64,000 nucleotides of DNA, from contig NZ_JAEMXM010000018.1 in the NCBI RefSeq assembly GCF_016482785.1, forward strand, positions 39,837-103,836. Reading direction: 5' to 3'. Positions within the stretch are counted from its first letter, which is position 1. Each line of letters starts with the position of its first letter. This DNA comes from Paenibacillus alkalitolerans. Its GTDB lineage: Bacteria; Bacillota; Bacilli; Paenibacillales; YIM-B00363. Below are positions 35,250 through 43,372 of the stretch, piece after piece. A program made the position numbers and the translations under genes. A model generated the notes under the pieces. The model saw nothing but the letters and a program-made list of their open reading frames with translations, did not search any database and was not told the origin of the DNA.

Positions 35250-36131
35250 TTAGCTCCCCCTCGCCGACTCCACCTGTTCATGCGCATGGTACGAGCTCCT
35301 GACAAGCGGTCCCGATTCCACATGCGCGAAACCGCGCTTCAAGCCTTCTTTCTTCAAGGCGGCGAACTCGTCCGGCGTATAATATTTTTCTACATATAGA
35401 TGCTGTTTTGTCGGTTGTAAATATTGTCCGATCGTCATAATATCGCAGTCCACCGAGCGCAAATCGTCCATCGTCGCAACAATTTCATCCAACGTTTCGC
35501 CCACGCCGATCATAATCGACGACTTCGTACGAATATTGGGGGCATATGTTTTAGACCTCTGCAGCAGCTCCAAAGACCGGCGATATTTCGCCTTGGAGCG
35601 CACACGGTCGGACAAACGTTCCACGGTTTCCACGTTATGATTCAATATGTCCGGACGAGCATCCAGCACCGTGTGCAGCGACTCCTCGCGTCCCAAGAAA
35701 TCCGGAATAAGCACTTCGACCCCGCACATAGGCATTCTCCGGCGGATCGCGCGAATCGTCTCCGCAAAAATCGAAGCGCCTCCGTCCGTCAAATCGTCCC
35801 TTGCAACGGAAGTGACGACACAGTGACGCAGTCCCATCTGTTCGGCGGCTTCCGCCACCCGCTCCGGCTCCGCAAGGTCGAGTTCCGTCGGCAGTCCCGT
35901 CTTCACCGCACAAAACCGGCACGCCCGAGTGCATATATCGCCGAGAATCATGAACGTCGCCGTTCGGTTCGCCCAGCATTCGTGAATATTCGGGCATTTC
36001 GCTTCCTCGCACACCGTGTGAAGCGTCTTGGAACGCATCATGCTTTTGATTTCTTTGAAGTTCTTGTATTTCTCCCCGGAAACGAGGTCTATTTTCAGCC
36101 AATCGGGTTTGCGTTCGATCGTTCTCGCCAT
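35250..36131 (-). CDS. lipA: Lipoyl synthase
   Basis: A 293-residue radical SAM enzyme inserting two sulfurs into octanoyl groups on lipoyl domains. The auxiliary cluster motif [12 protein letters not shown] lies near residue 41, and the radical [11 protein letters not shown] lies near residue 67. The C-terminal RSSYHA supplies the conserved serine ligand. The ATG at 36131 follows GGAAGGG by nine bases. It is followed immediately by the yutD-like gene, as in Bacillus, where lipA and yutD are neighbours. Confidence 0.96.
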   Translation of the reverse strand: MARTIERKPDWLKIDLVSGEKYKNFKEIKSMMRSKTLHTVCEEAKCPNIHECWANRTATFMILGDICTRACRFCAVKTGLPTELDLAEPERVAEAAEQMGLRHCVVTSVARDDLTDGGASIFAETIRAIRRRMPMCGVEVLIPDFLGREESLHTVLDARPDILNHNVETVERLSDRVRSKAKYRRSLELLQRSKTYAPNIRTKSSIMIGVGETLDEIVATMDDLRSVDCDIMTIGQYLQPTKQHLYVEKYYTPDEFAALKKEGLKRGFAHVESGPLVRSSYHAHEQVESARGS

Positions 36132-36283
36132 TGGCGGCATCCCTTCCTTCCAAAAAAACGATTCGCTCCAAAACATTTACTTTCTGACATTATAACATGA
36201 ACTGAACTCCATTCCACTTCGGATGGTGATTTGTGCTATCATTAGTGAATATGGAAGCATATCGGGAAAAGGGGAGGACCGAC

Positions 36284-37126
36284 GTGGAACGCAATCTGAC
36301 TTTGGAACAAAAGGACGCGCTGCTCGGTGAAATTTTGCGCGATATGGGACATGTACTGGTTGCTTTCTCGGGAGGCGTGGACAGTACGTTCGTGCTTAAA
36401 CGCGCTTTCCAAGAGTTAGGGGATCAATGCGTCGCGGTCACCGCCGCTTCGGAGACGTTTCCTACCAGGGAGTTCGACGCGGCCGTCGCGCTTGCCGAAC
36501 AAATGGGCGTTCGTCTCATCAAGACCGAGGTGTCCGAGCTCGACAATGCGGATTTTGTCGCCAACAATCCGGATCGCTGCTATCATTGCAAGACGGGGCT
36601 TTATTCGCATCTGAGACGCATAACGGCGGAGCAAGGGTACGGGTTCATCGTCGACGGTTCAAACGTCGACGATCTTGGAGACTACCGTCCCGGGCTTGCA
36701 GCGAAGACGGAGCAAGGCGTCCGAAGCCCATTGCAAGAAGCGGGCTTTACGAAGAACGAAATCCGGGAGCTTTCGAAACGGCTCGGGCTTCCGACTTGGA
36801 ATAAGCCGTCGTTCGCCTGCCTATCCTCTCGAATCCCTTACGGAACGAAGATCGAGAAGCATAAGATCGACCAGCTTGACGAGGCGGAGAACTTCTTGAT
36901 GGGACTCGGGCTTTGGCAGGTGCGCGTCCGTCATCATGAGAAAATCGCCCGCATTGAAGTGATGCCGGAGGAAATGACGAAAGTGATCGCTCACAGCGGC
37001 AAAATCGATGAGAAATTCAAAGAGCTCGGCTTTCAATATGTCACTTTGGATTTGCAGGGATACCGGACCGGAAGCATGAACGAGGTGCTGGGGTCTGATA
37101 TAAGAAAGAAGGCAACGGCTCAATGA
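36284..37126 (+). CDS. larE: LarE, ATP-dependent sacrificial sulfur transferase
   Basis: A 280-residue PP-loop enzyme. SGGVDST (29-35) is the AMP/ATP site. It adenylates pyridinium dicarboxylate mononucleotide and sulfurates it for the nickel-pincer nucleotide cofactor. Cysteines in PDRCYHCKTG (near 92-95) and in SFACLSSRIPYG (near 180) are present; the latter corresponds to the sacrificial or cluster-binding Cys position of the family. A GTG start follows GGGGAGG. The stop overlaps the larB ATG (ATGA). Confidence 0.92.
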   Translation: MERNLTLEQKDALLGEILRDMGHVLVAFSGGVDSTFVLKRAFQELGDQCVAVTAASETFPTREFDAAVALAEQMGVRLIKTEVSELDNADFVANNPDRCYHCKTGLYSHLRRITAEQGYGFIVDGSNVDDLGDYRPGLAAKTEQGVRSPLQEAGFTKNEIRELSKRLGLPTWNKPSFACLSSRIPYGTKIEKHKIDQLDEAENFLMGLGLWQVRVRHHEKIARIEVMPEEMTKVIAHSGKIDEKFKELGFQYVTLDLQGYRTGSMNEVLGSDIRKKATAQ

Positions 37127-37887
37127 CGGATTTAATAGAGCTCTTGCTTCGCGTTCGGGAGGGGAAGCTTGACCCGGCGGAGGCCGAGAAGGCGATTCGC
37201 GCCGCGACGGCTTCCCCTGTCGCCGACCTCGGCTTCGCTCAGCTTGATTTGGAACGGGAACGGCGGACGGGCTTCCCGGAAGTGATTTTCGGCGAAGGAA
37301 AGACGGCCGAACAAATAACGGCGATTTTCCGCCGGTTGATGGAGAGCGGTGACCGCGTGCTCGCCACGCGAGTGACGCCGGAGAAGGCCGCCGTTGTAAC
37401 TGCCGCATTACCCGCCGTTACATTTCACGAAACGGCGCGGGCCTTGACGTGGTTTAAGCGCCCGATCCTGCGCGTGCGCGACGGGTACGTGGCGGTAGTG
37501 TGCGCCGGCACGTCGGATCTTCCCGTCGCCGAGGAAGCGGCGCTTACGCTCGAATGCATGGGTTCGCACACGGAGCGTATTTACGATGTCGGAGTTGCCG
37601 GCATTCACCGGTTGTTTGCGCGGCTCGATACGATTCGCGGCGCTTCTGTAATCGTCGTTGCAGCCGGTATGGAAGGCGCATTGGTAAGCGTAATCGGCGG
37701 ATTGGTCGACAAGCCGGTCATTGCGGTGCCGACCAGCGTCGGTTACGGTGCAAGCTTCGGCGGCGTATCGGCGCTTCTCACGATGCTGAATTCATGCGCG
37801 CCCGGAGTGTCGGTCGTCAATATCGACAACGGTTTCGGGGCCGGATATAACGCCGGCATTATTCATAAACAAATCGCGAAGAGGTAA
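37123..37887 (+). CDS. larB: LarB, P2CMN synthase (NaAD carboxylase)
   Basis: A 254-residue LarB, which carboxylates and hydrolyses nicotinic acid adenine dinucleotide in the first step of nickel-pincer cofactor synthesis. The C-terminal half is AIR-carboxylase (PurE)-like: VVCAGTSDLPVAEEAA near residue 125, GVAGIHRLF, VVAAGMEGALVSVIGGLV and PTSVGYGASFGG. Translationally coupled to larE, and larC1 begins 6 bp downstream. Confidence 0.95.
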   Translation: MTDLIELLLRVREGKLDPAEAEKAIRAATASPVADLGFAQLDLERERRTGFPEVIFGEGKTAEQITAIFRRLMESGDRVLATRVTPEKAAVVTAALPAVTFHETARALTWFKRPILRVRDGYVAVVCAGTSDLPVAEEAALTLECMGSHTERIYDVGVAGIHRLFARLDTIRGASVIVVAAGMEGALVSVIGGLVDKPVIAVPTSVGYGASFGGVSALLTMLNSCAPGVSVVNIDNGFGAGYNAGIIHKQIAKR

Positions 37888-37893
37888 ATACGT

Positions 37894-38823
37894 ATGCGCA
37901 TCTTATATTTGGATTGTTTCTCCGGCATCAGCGGCGACATGACGCTGGCTTCGCTGGTCGACCTCGGCGCCGACAGCGATTACATCGAACGCGAACTGCA
38001 AAAGCTGAACGTCGATGAATATACCTTATCGTGGAGCCGCGTGGTGAAGAAGGGCATCGCGGCGTTGAAAGCGGATGTGCTCGTGCACGACCGTCATGAC
38101 CACCATAAGCACGAGCACGAGCATGAGCACGAACATGAGCACCATGATGACCGCGACCGCCATCATCATGGACATGAGCACAAACACAGTCACAGCGATC
38201 AAGGCGATCATGGCCATCATCACCACCGCCATTATGCGGATATCGTGAAGCTGATTGAGAACGCGGGCTTAAGTACGCGGACGACGCAGATCAGCCTGGC
38301 CATCTTCGAGAAAATCGGCGCGGCGGAAGCAAAGATCCACAATATCCCGATGGACCGCGTACATTTTCACGAAGTGGGAGCCGTAGATTCGATCGTCGAT
38401 ATCGTTGGCGTCGCCTTGGCGATAGACAATCTGAATCCCGATTTCATCGTATGCTCGCCCGTACCGCTAGGGTCCGGCAGCGTACGCATCGATCACGGAA
38501 TTTACCCTGTGCCCGCGCCCGCTACGCTGGAGATGATGCGCGGACTGCCCGTCGCTCCGTCACCGCATGCCGTCGAATTGACGACGCCTACCGGCGCCGG
38601 AATCGTATCGGCCGTCGTGAACGAATTTTCGCCAAGCTTGCCGCCTATGGTCGTAGAGGCAATCGGTTACGGAGCGGGCACACGCGATTTGCCGAATCAA
38701 CCGAACGTATTGCGCACCGTTCTAGGCTTCGCCGAGAAACGGATCGGCCTTTGGCCCGCAACGCATTCGGAACATGTGGGCTCGCATCACCAAGAGCACG
38801 AACATCACCATAGAGAACAATAA
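37894..38823 (+). CDS. larC1: LarC1, N-terminal part of nickel insertase LarC
   Basis: A 309-residue protein covering only the first two thirds of LarC, which inserts nickel into the cofactor with CTP. The start MRILYLDCFSGISGDM and the blocks VHFHEVGAVDSIVDI and LTTPTGAGI are diagnostic. Residues ~65-113 are an extremely His/Asp-rich loop, and the C-terminus is again His-rich (HHQEHEHHHREQ), both suitable for nickel storage. The normal C-terminal domain is missing here and is found as a separate gene on the opposite strand just downstream. Confidence 0.93.
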   Translation: MRILYLDCFSGISGDMTLASLVDLGADSDYIERELQKLNVDEYTLSWSRVVKKGIAALKADVLVHDRHDHHKHEHEHEHEHEHHDDRDRHHHGHEHKHSHSDQGDHGHHHHRHYADIVKLIENAGLSTRTTQISLAIFEKIGAAEAKIHNIPMDRVHFHEVGAVDSIVDIVGVALAIDNLNPDFIVCSPVPLGSGSVRIDHGIYPVPAPATLEMMRGLPVAPSPHAVELTTPTGAGIVSAVVNEFSPSLPPMVVEAIGYGAGTRDLPNQPNVLRTVLGFAEKRIGLWPATHSEHVGSHHQEHEHHHREQ

Positions 38824-38828
38824 TCACT

Positions 38829-38862
38829 CCCCCTGGGCGGCGATCTCTCCCAGGGGTAATTT
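38829..38862. terminator. Bidirectional terminator between larC1 and larC2
   Basis: Stem CCCCTGGG / CCCAGGGG (about 38830-38856) with a 10-12-nt loop, then TAATTTT on the plus strand. Confidence 0.75.
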
Positions 38863-38917
38863 TCCGCTGCTTATCCGTTGAAGCCGCATTTCCCGCTTCA
38901 GAGGAAATTAAACTCCG

Positions 38918-39406
38918 TTACCGCGCCTCTCCCTTCGATTCAAGGTACAACCGCCTCACTTCATCGTACACTTGTTTTAACGGAACTCCATACCGTTCCG
39001 CCGCCGCGGCGCATTCGCGGTACTCCGGCGCATACTGAACCTCTTTCCCTTGGAACAAACCCACTTTTACCGGAATCGTCCCCCACTGCGTCTCTGTGTG
39101 AACGATCCGTCTTCCCAGCCGGTGCACGGAAGCGCGCAGCCTCCGCACCCCCAATGTGGTCGTTTCGCGAAACACAATTTCCTCCAGCCGTTCCACCGCC
39201 CGCTCGTCAGTCAATACGTTCAACATGACACCCGGACGGCCACGCTTCATAATAATCGGCACCCAATAGACGTCGTTCGCTCCTTCCGCGAACAGAAGAT
39301 CCGACACATACGACGTCCACTCCGGATTCATATCGTCCAAATTTGCCTGCAGCAGCACCATGCCGTCATCTATGTGCTCATCAGCGTGCGCCTCTTCGAA
39401 CACCAA
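38918..39406 (-). CDS. larC2: LarC2, C-terminal part of LarC, on opposite strand
   Basis: A 162-residue protein equal to the C-terminal LarC domain. GMVLLQANLDDMNPEWTSY near residue 15 holds the conserved DDMNPE motif, followed by DVYWVPIIMKRGRPG and LRRLRASVHRL-type segments. It starts with TTG (39406) or the adjoining GTG behind AGGAG. The gene converges on larC1, so a continuous or frameshifted LarC cannot be made; the two halves must assemble as separate polypeptides. It is divergent from the lytH-like gene. Confidence 0.9.
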   Translation of the reverse strand: MVFEEAHADEHIDDGMVLLQANLDDMNPEWTSYVSDLLFAEGANDVYWVPIIMKRGRPGVMLNVLTDERAVERLEEIVFRETTTLGVRRLRASVHRLGRRIVHTETQWGTIPVKVGLFQGKEVQYAPEYRECAAAAERYGVPLKQVYDEVRRLYLESKGEAR

Positions 39407-39514
39407 TTTTCACCGACTCCTTTTTTCGGGAAGATAGAAACATTTTCACAATAATTGTGCACATTAAAAATGATACCGAAAAACAGCAAGTTGGCAAATG
39501 GAGGCGAAACCGCG

Positions 39515-40585
39515 TTGATTAAGCGATATATTTCGATATTTGTGTTTGCCGCATTCGTCGTAAATGCAGTCGCAATGCCTTGTGCCGCATCGTCTGAATC
39601 CGCCAGGCAACCGAACCAAAATACGTCTGCCGGCAACGACAAAACCGTCGAATCGGCCCGCAAATCGCTTCTCGACACGTTTACGGAGCGAAGAGCGCTG
39701 TACGAAAATATCGGAACGATGACAGGCATCCCCTGGTACAACTTGGCCGCTATCGACCAATACGAACGAACGCTGAGCTTCGCTCATCCGAAAACCCGTC
39801 CTTTAAGGGATGGACTCATCGCGATTTATATGAACGAAGTGAAGTGGGTCGGCTTGATGAACCCGGACCATGAGGATACGAAACCGAGGTCGATCGCTTA
39901 CTTCGACGGCTTCGGACGGGACGGCGACGGGGACGGGAAGGCCGACCGGAACAATGACGCGGATGTGCTTTACAGCGTCGCCCATTTCCTGCTGCAATAC
40001 GGTACTTCTTCATCCGATTTCAATATCGGGTTATGGGAGTACTACGAAAATTCACGAAGCGTGGAAAGAATCAATCAATTTGCCCGGATTTACGGCAAGT
40101 ACGGCACGTTGGATCTTCACCGCCACGCCTTCCCTCTGCCGCTTGGAGGAGATTATTCGTTCCGCAGCACGTGGGGGGCTTCCCGAAGCTATGGCGGCTA
40201 CCGCATTCACGAAGGAACGGATTTGTTCGCCCATTACGGCATGCCGGTGCGCAGCACCTGTTTCGGAGTCATCGAGGTGATGGGGTGGAACCGGTACGGG
40301 GGATGGCGTGTCGGCATACGGGATTTGAACAACGTATATCATTATTACGCGCACTTGTCCGGTTTCAATAAGAATTTCCGCGAAGGAGACATCGTGGAAC
40401 CCGGCACCGTCGTCGGGTGGGTCGGCAGCTCCGGCTACGGCAGGCCCGGAACCCAAGGCAAGTTTCCTCCTCACTTGCACTACGGATTATACCGGGATAA
40501 CGGGCTTACGGAATGGTCGTTCGATCCGTACCCTCATTTGCGCAAGTGGGAACGGGAAGAGCGGAAACGCCGCAAACGCAAGTGA
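39515..40585 (+). CDS. LytH-like M23 family peptidase
   Basis: A 356-residue secreted protein. A signal peptide occupies residues ~1-26 (MIKRYISIFVFAAF ... PCAAS). The C-terminal peptidase M23 domain shows HEGTDLFAHYG with the HxxxD zinc ligands and FPPHLHYGLY with HxH. The middle contains an Asp-rich turn (DGDGDGKADRNNDAD) resembling a calcium loop. Bacillus LytH, an L-Ala-D-Glu endopeptidase modifying spore cortex, also neighbours lipA and yunB, which supports this role. A TTG start follows GGAGG by ten bases. Confidence 0.88.
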   Translation: MIKRYISIFVFAAFVVNAVAMPCAASSESARQPNQNTSAGNDKTVESARKSLLDTFTERRALYENIGTMTGIPWYNLAAIDQYERTLSFAHPKTRPLRDGLIAIYMNEVKWVGLMNPDHEDTKPRSIAYFDGFGRDGDGDGKADRNNDADVLYSVAHFLLQYGTSSSDFNIGLWEYYENSRSVERINQFARIYGKYGTLDLHRHAFPLPLGGDYSFRSTWGASRSYGGYRIHEGTDLFAHYGMPVRSTCFGVIEVMGWNRYGGWRVGIRDLNNVYHYYAHLSGFNKNFREGDIVEPGTVVGWVGSSGYGRPGTQGKFPPHLHYGLYRDNGLTEWSFDPYPHLRKWEREERKRRKRK

Positions 40586-40590
40586 AGATA

Positions 40591-40630
40591 GAAGCCCCGC
40601 CCTTCAACGCGTCGTAACGGGCGGGGCTTC
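40591..40630. terminator. Bidirectional terminator between lytH-like and yunB genes
   Basis: 12-bp stem GAAGCCCCGCCC / GGGCGGGGCTTC. It overlaps the last codons of yunB. T runs are absent, so efficiency is uncertain. Confidence 0.65.
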
Positions 40631-41368
40631 CGGCGTCTCCGCTTCTTCACCGCTTGCCGGAGGCACAGTAAGCGCGGGCGGCAAGGCGCCTCCGTTTAAC
40701 GTTCCGGACGGATCTCCCTTGGAGTTGAAATAATACATCGGCACATCGCCGTTCACAAGTATATACGAGATCGGAATTTCGGTCGTCACGATTTCAGGTG
40801 CGGTCGCGAACGGAATGTAGATCATAACTTCCGCGGTGATCCGGACGAATACGGTGACGAGCAGCATGTTGATGCCGGCGTCTTCTTTTTTCGTGCCGAG
40901 ATCGACTTGGGGCGCACCCGCCGCCTCGAATCGAATCGGGATGGACGGGCCGAACGAGGAAAGAATGACGCTGTCGAACGCTTGCCCGACCGGAACGTAC
41001 TCGGTAAGATGCTTCTGCTTTCCGAGTGTTTTTTTCACAATGTTAACGACTTGCGACGATATTCTCGTATGCTCCGCGTAATTGAGCATAAATCCCGTTA
41101 CATTGCCGCTGTAGTCGGTTCGCCAGTCGATCAGATTGTCGGTGTCGCCTTTTTCGGAGACTTGGTTCGCGATCGCCTTGTTGATGGCGTCCGTTGCCAC
41201 TTGCCGCACACGGATGCGCGCTACGTCCATCAGCGGTTCGCGCAAATTTTTCTCGATAAATATAAACGTCTGCAGAGAAAAAATGAGCATCACGATCAGC
41301 GACAGCAAAAACACGGTTTTGCGGCTGAACGGCTTGCTCGTTTGGCTGCGGAACCTGCGACTTCGCAT
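40604..41368 (-). CDS. yunB: Sporulation protein YunB
   Basis: A 254-residue protein with one N-terminal membrane helix (about residues 18-38) after a very basic start (MRSRRFRSQ). The family core follows: ARIRVRQVATDAINKAI, QHKLTEYVPVG-like KHLTEYVPVGQAFDS and FGPSIPIRFE. YunB is a mother-cell sporulation protein of unknown mechanism. A Pro/Thr/Glu-rich tail ends it. GGAGGGCG precedes the ATG. Confidence 0.9.
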   Translation of the reverse strand: MRSRRFRSQTSKPFSRKTVFLLSLIVMLIFSLQTFIFIEKNLREPLMDVARIRVRQVATDAINKAIANQVSEKGDTDNLIDWRTDYSGNVTGFMLNYAEHTRISSQVVNIVKKTLGKQKHLTEYVPVGQAFDSVILSSFGPSIPIRFEAAGAPQVDLGTKKEDAGINMLLVTVFVRITAEVMIYIPFATAPEIVTTEIPISYILVNGDVPMYYFNSKGDPSGTLNGGALPPALTVPPASGEEAETPEAPPVTTR

Positions 41369-41481
41369 CTTGCGCCCTCCTCCGCTTGGTCGTTATCCCC
41401 ATCTATATGCGGAAGTTTTGGGAAAAAGAAGAGAAGCCGTCCGTCAAAGCAGAGGGGCGATTACTCAAGGCGGGCGGCGGC

Positions 41482-42312
41482 CTATCCCTTTATGGCCCCG
41501 GTGGCGACACCTTTCACAAAATACTTTTGCAGCGCCAGGAACACCGCGAGCACCGGCACGATGGACATCGTCGTCCCGGCGAATATCATATCCCAACGGG
41601 ACGTGAATTCGCCGACATAGTAGAATATTTCGACAATCATCGTTTTCGGTTCGCCCGACGGGAGAACCAGCATCGGCATCAGAAAGTCGTTCCATATTCC
41701 AAGTCCCTGCAGCACAACCATCGTTGCCGTACACGGTCCAAGCAGCGGGAAGACGATTTTCCAAAATATCCCCGTTTTGCTGCAGCCGTCGATTTCCGCG
41801 GACTCCTCGATTTCCCTCGGAACGCCTTTCAGGAAGCTTGTATATAAAAGCACGCCGAAGCCAACCGATCCGGAAATATATATCACAATGGGTCCGGCTA
41901 ACCTGCCGTACAAGTAGATCATTTTCAATTCCTTGATCAGAGGAATCATATAGACTTGGAACGGGATCATCAAGCCGAACAAGAAGTAAATGAATACGCC
42001 GTTCGTCCATTTCTTGTTCGTTCGCTCGATCGCATAAGCCGCCATCGGAATGACGAGAATCATAAATATAATGGACAAAAAGGTTAAAATCGCACTGTTT
42101 AAGATTGCCAGGGGATAATCGGTCTCCGTCACCAAATACTTGAAGCTTTCCAAATACAGGCCTTGCGGAAACGCGATCGCATCGCGCAAAATCTCCCCGT
42201 TGCTCTTGAAAGCCGAGATGAGATTGAAAAATATCGGAAAGAAAAATACGGCGGCGAGCACCAGCGTAACGCTAAAAATTAATATATCCAAGAAGTGCCT
42301 CTTTTTTCGCAT
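41482..42312 (-). CDS. Carbohydrate ABC transporter permease (MalG-type)
   Basis: A 276-residue permease with six helices. The EAA loop for ATPase contact is VPREIEESAEIDGCSKTGIF near residue 184. It is the MalG-like half of a sugar transporter. The start lies 3 bp after the first permease stop. No ATPase gene is in the cluster, as is usual for Paenibacillus CUT1 systems that share MsmX-type ATPases (known practice; inference here). Confidence 0.92.
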   Translation of the reverse strand: MRKKRHFLDILIFSVTLVLAAVFFFPIFFNLISAFKSNGEILRDAIAFPQGLYLESFKYLVTETDYPLAILNSAILTFLSIIFMILVIPMAAYAIERTNKKWTNGVFIYFLFGLMIPFQVYMIPLIKELKMIYLYGRLAGPIVIYISGSVGFGVLLYTSFLKGVPREIEESAEIDGCSKTGIFWKIVFPLLGPCTATMVVLQGLGIWNDFLMPMLVLPSGEPKTMIVEIFYYVGEFTSRWDMIFAGTTMSIVPVLAVFLALQKYFVKGVATGAIKG

Positions 42313-42315
42313 CGC

Positions 42316-43215
42316 TTAATATTGCACCTCCCTCTTCCGGAGCACCTTTATCTGAATAAGGGAGAAAATGAGCGTAATCAGGAACAGCACGATCGCGAGC
42401 GCCGTACCGAACCCTTGTCTGAGCTCCCCGAAGCCGACTTTATATATGATATAAGTTAACGTCTCGGTCGCGAAGCCCGGACCGCCATCGGTCATTACGG
42501 CGATCTGGTCGAATATTTTCAGTGACCCGATCATGGAGAGCATCACGCATACTGTCATCGCGGAAGCGAGCAGCGGAAATGTGATATAGCGGAACTGCTG
42601 CCAACCGTTCGCGCCGTCGATGCTGGCCGCTTCGGTCAATTCCTGCGGAATGCCTTGAATGCCGGCCAAATAAATGACCATGTAGTATCCGGCCGCTTTC
42701 CACACCGTGGAAAAAATAATGGAGATCAGAGCCATCTTCGGGTCGCCGAGCCAATCCATCTTCCAAGCCGATAAACCTATCTTATCGAGGAATTGGTTAA
42801 CGACGCCGAAGTTGTAATTCAATATGATTACCCAAATAAATCCCATAACGATGCCGCTCATCAGCACCGGAAAGTAAAACACGCTGCGGAAAATGTTGCG
42901 GAACCAACGAACTTTGTCCACGAGCATAGCGAGAATGATGGCCAATACGTTCTCCAAAACCACGAGAGCAATCGTTATAAGAAGCGTGTTTTTCAGCGCA
43001 TTATGCACCCGGGTGCTGTGCCAAATTTCGATGAAATTGCTGAAGCCGATATAACGGATGTCGTCGCTGATTCCGTCCCATGATGTAAAACTCAGCCAGA
43101 CGGCGCTTGCCGTGGGGGCGATTACAAACGCGCTATAAAGTACAAATGCCGGCAAAATAAACCAAAACGCATAGTTGAACCATCTTTTCTTCCTTACAGG
43201 CCGCGTTGCCAACAT
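42316..43215 (-). CDS. Sugar ABC transporter permease (MalF-type)
   Basis: A 299-residue permease with six helices. The EAA loop is IPQELTEAASIDGANGWQQF near residue 193. It pairs with the adjacent MalG-type subunit. The gene lies 157 bp after the binding-protein gene, with a hairpin in the gap. Confidence 0.92.
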   Translation of the reverse strand: MLATRPVRKKRWFNYAFWFILPAFVLYSAFVIAPTASAVWLSFTSWDGISDDIRYIGFSNFIEIWHSTRVHNALKNTLLITIALVVLENVLAIILAMLVDKVRWFRNIFRSVFYFPVLMSGIVMGFIWVIILNYNFGVVNQFLDKIGLSAWKMDWLGDPKMALISIIFSTVWKAAGYYMVIYLAGIQGIPQELTEAASIDGANGWQQFRYITFPLLASAMTVCVMLSMIGSLKIFDQIAVMTDGGPGFATETLTYIIYKVGFGELRQGFGTALAIVLFLITLIFSLIQIKVLRKREVQY

Positions 43216-43262
43216 GGTTTTCTCTCCCTGCCTTCCCTTTAAAGCCGTTCTAATATAAGGAG

Positions 43263-43284
43263 AACCTCTGCTGGCGCAGAGGTT
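43263..43284 (-). promoter_or_regulatory. Intercistronic hairpin after solute-binding protein
   Basis: Perfect stem AACCTCTG / CAGAGGTT with a 6-nt loop and no T run. Such a hairpin downstream of a binding-protein gene often stabilises or partially terminates the message, giving more binding protein than permease. Confidence 0.6.
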
Positions 43285-43372
43285 GCTCCGAAATTGAACG
43301 TACTCTTGCTTTTAAACTTCCTCTACAAAGGACGTATCCGCTTCACTGAATGTGCTTCGATAGAAGCTTTTC

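Noticed and set aside
38026..38232. Met/Val-rich minus-strand frame
   Set aside because: It is the antisense of the His-rich loop of LarC1 (CAT/CAC codons read as ATG/GTG).
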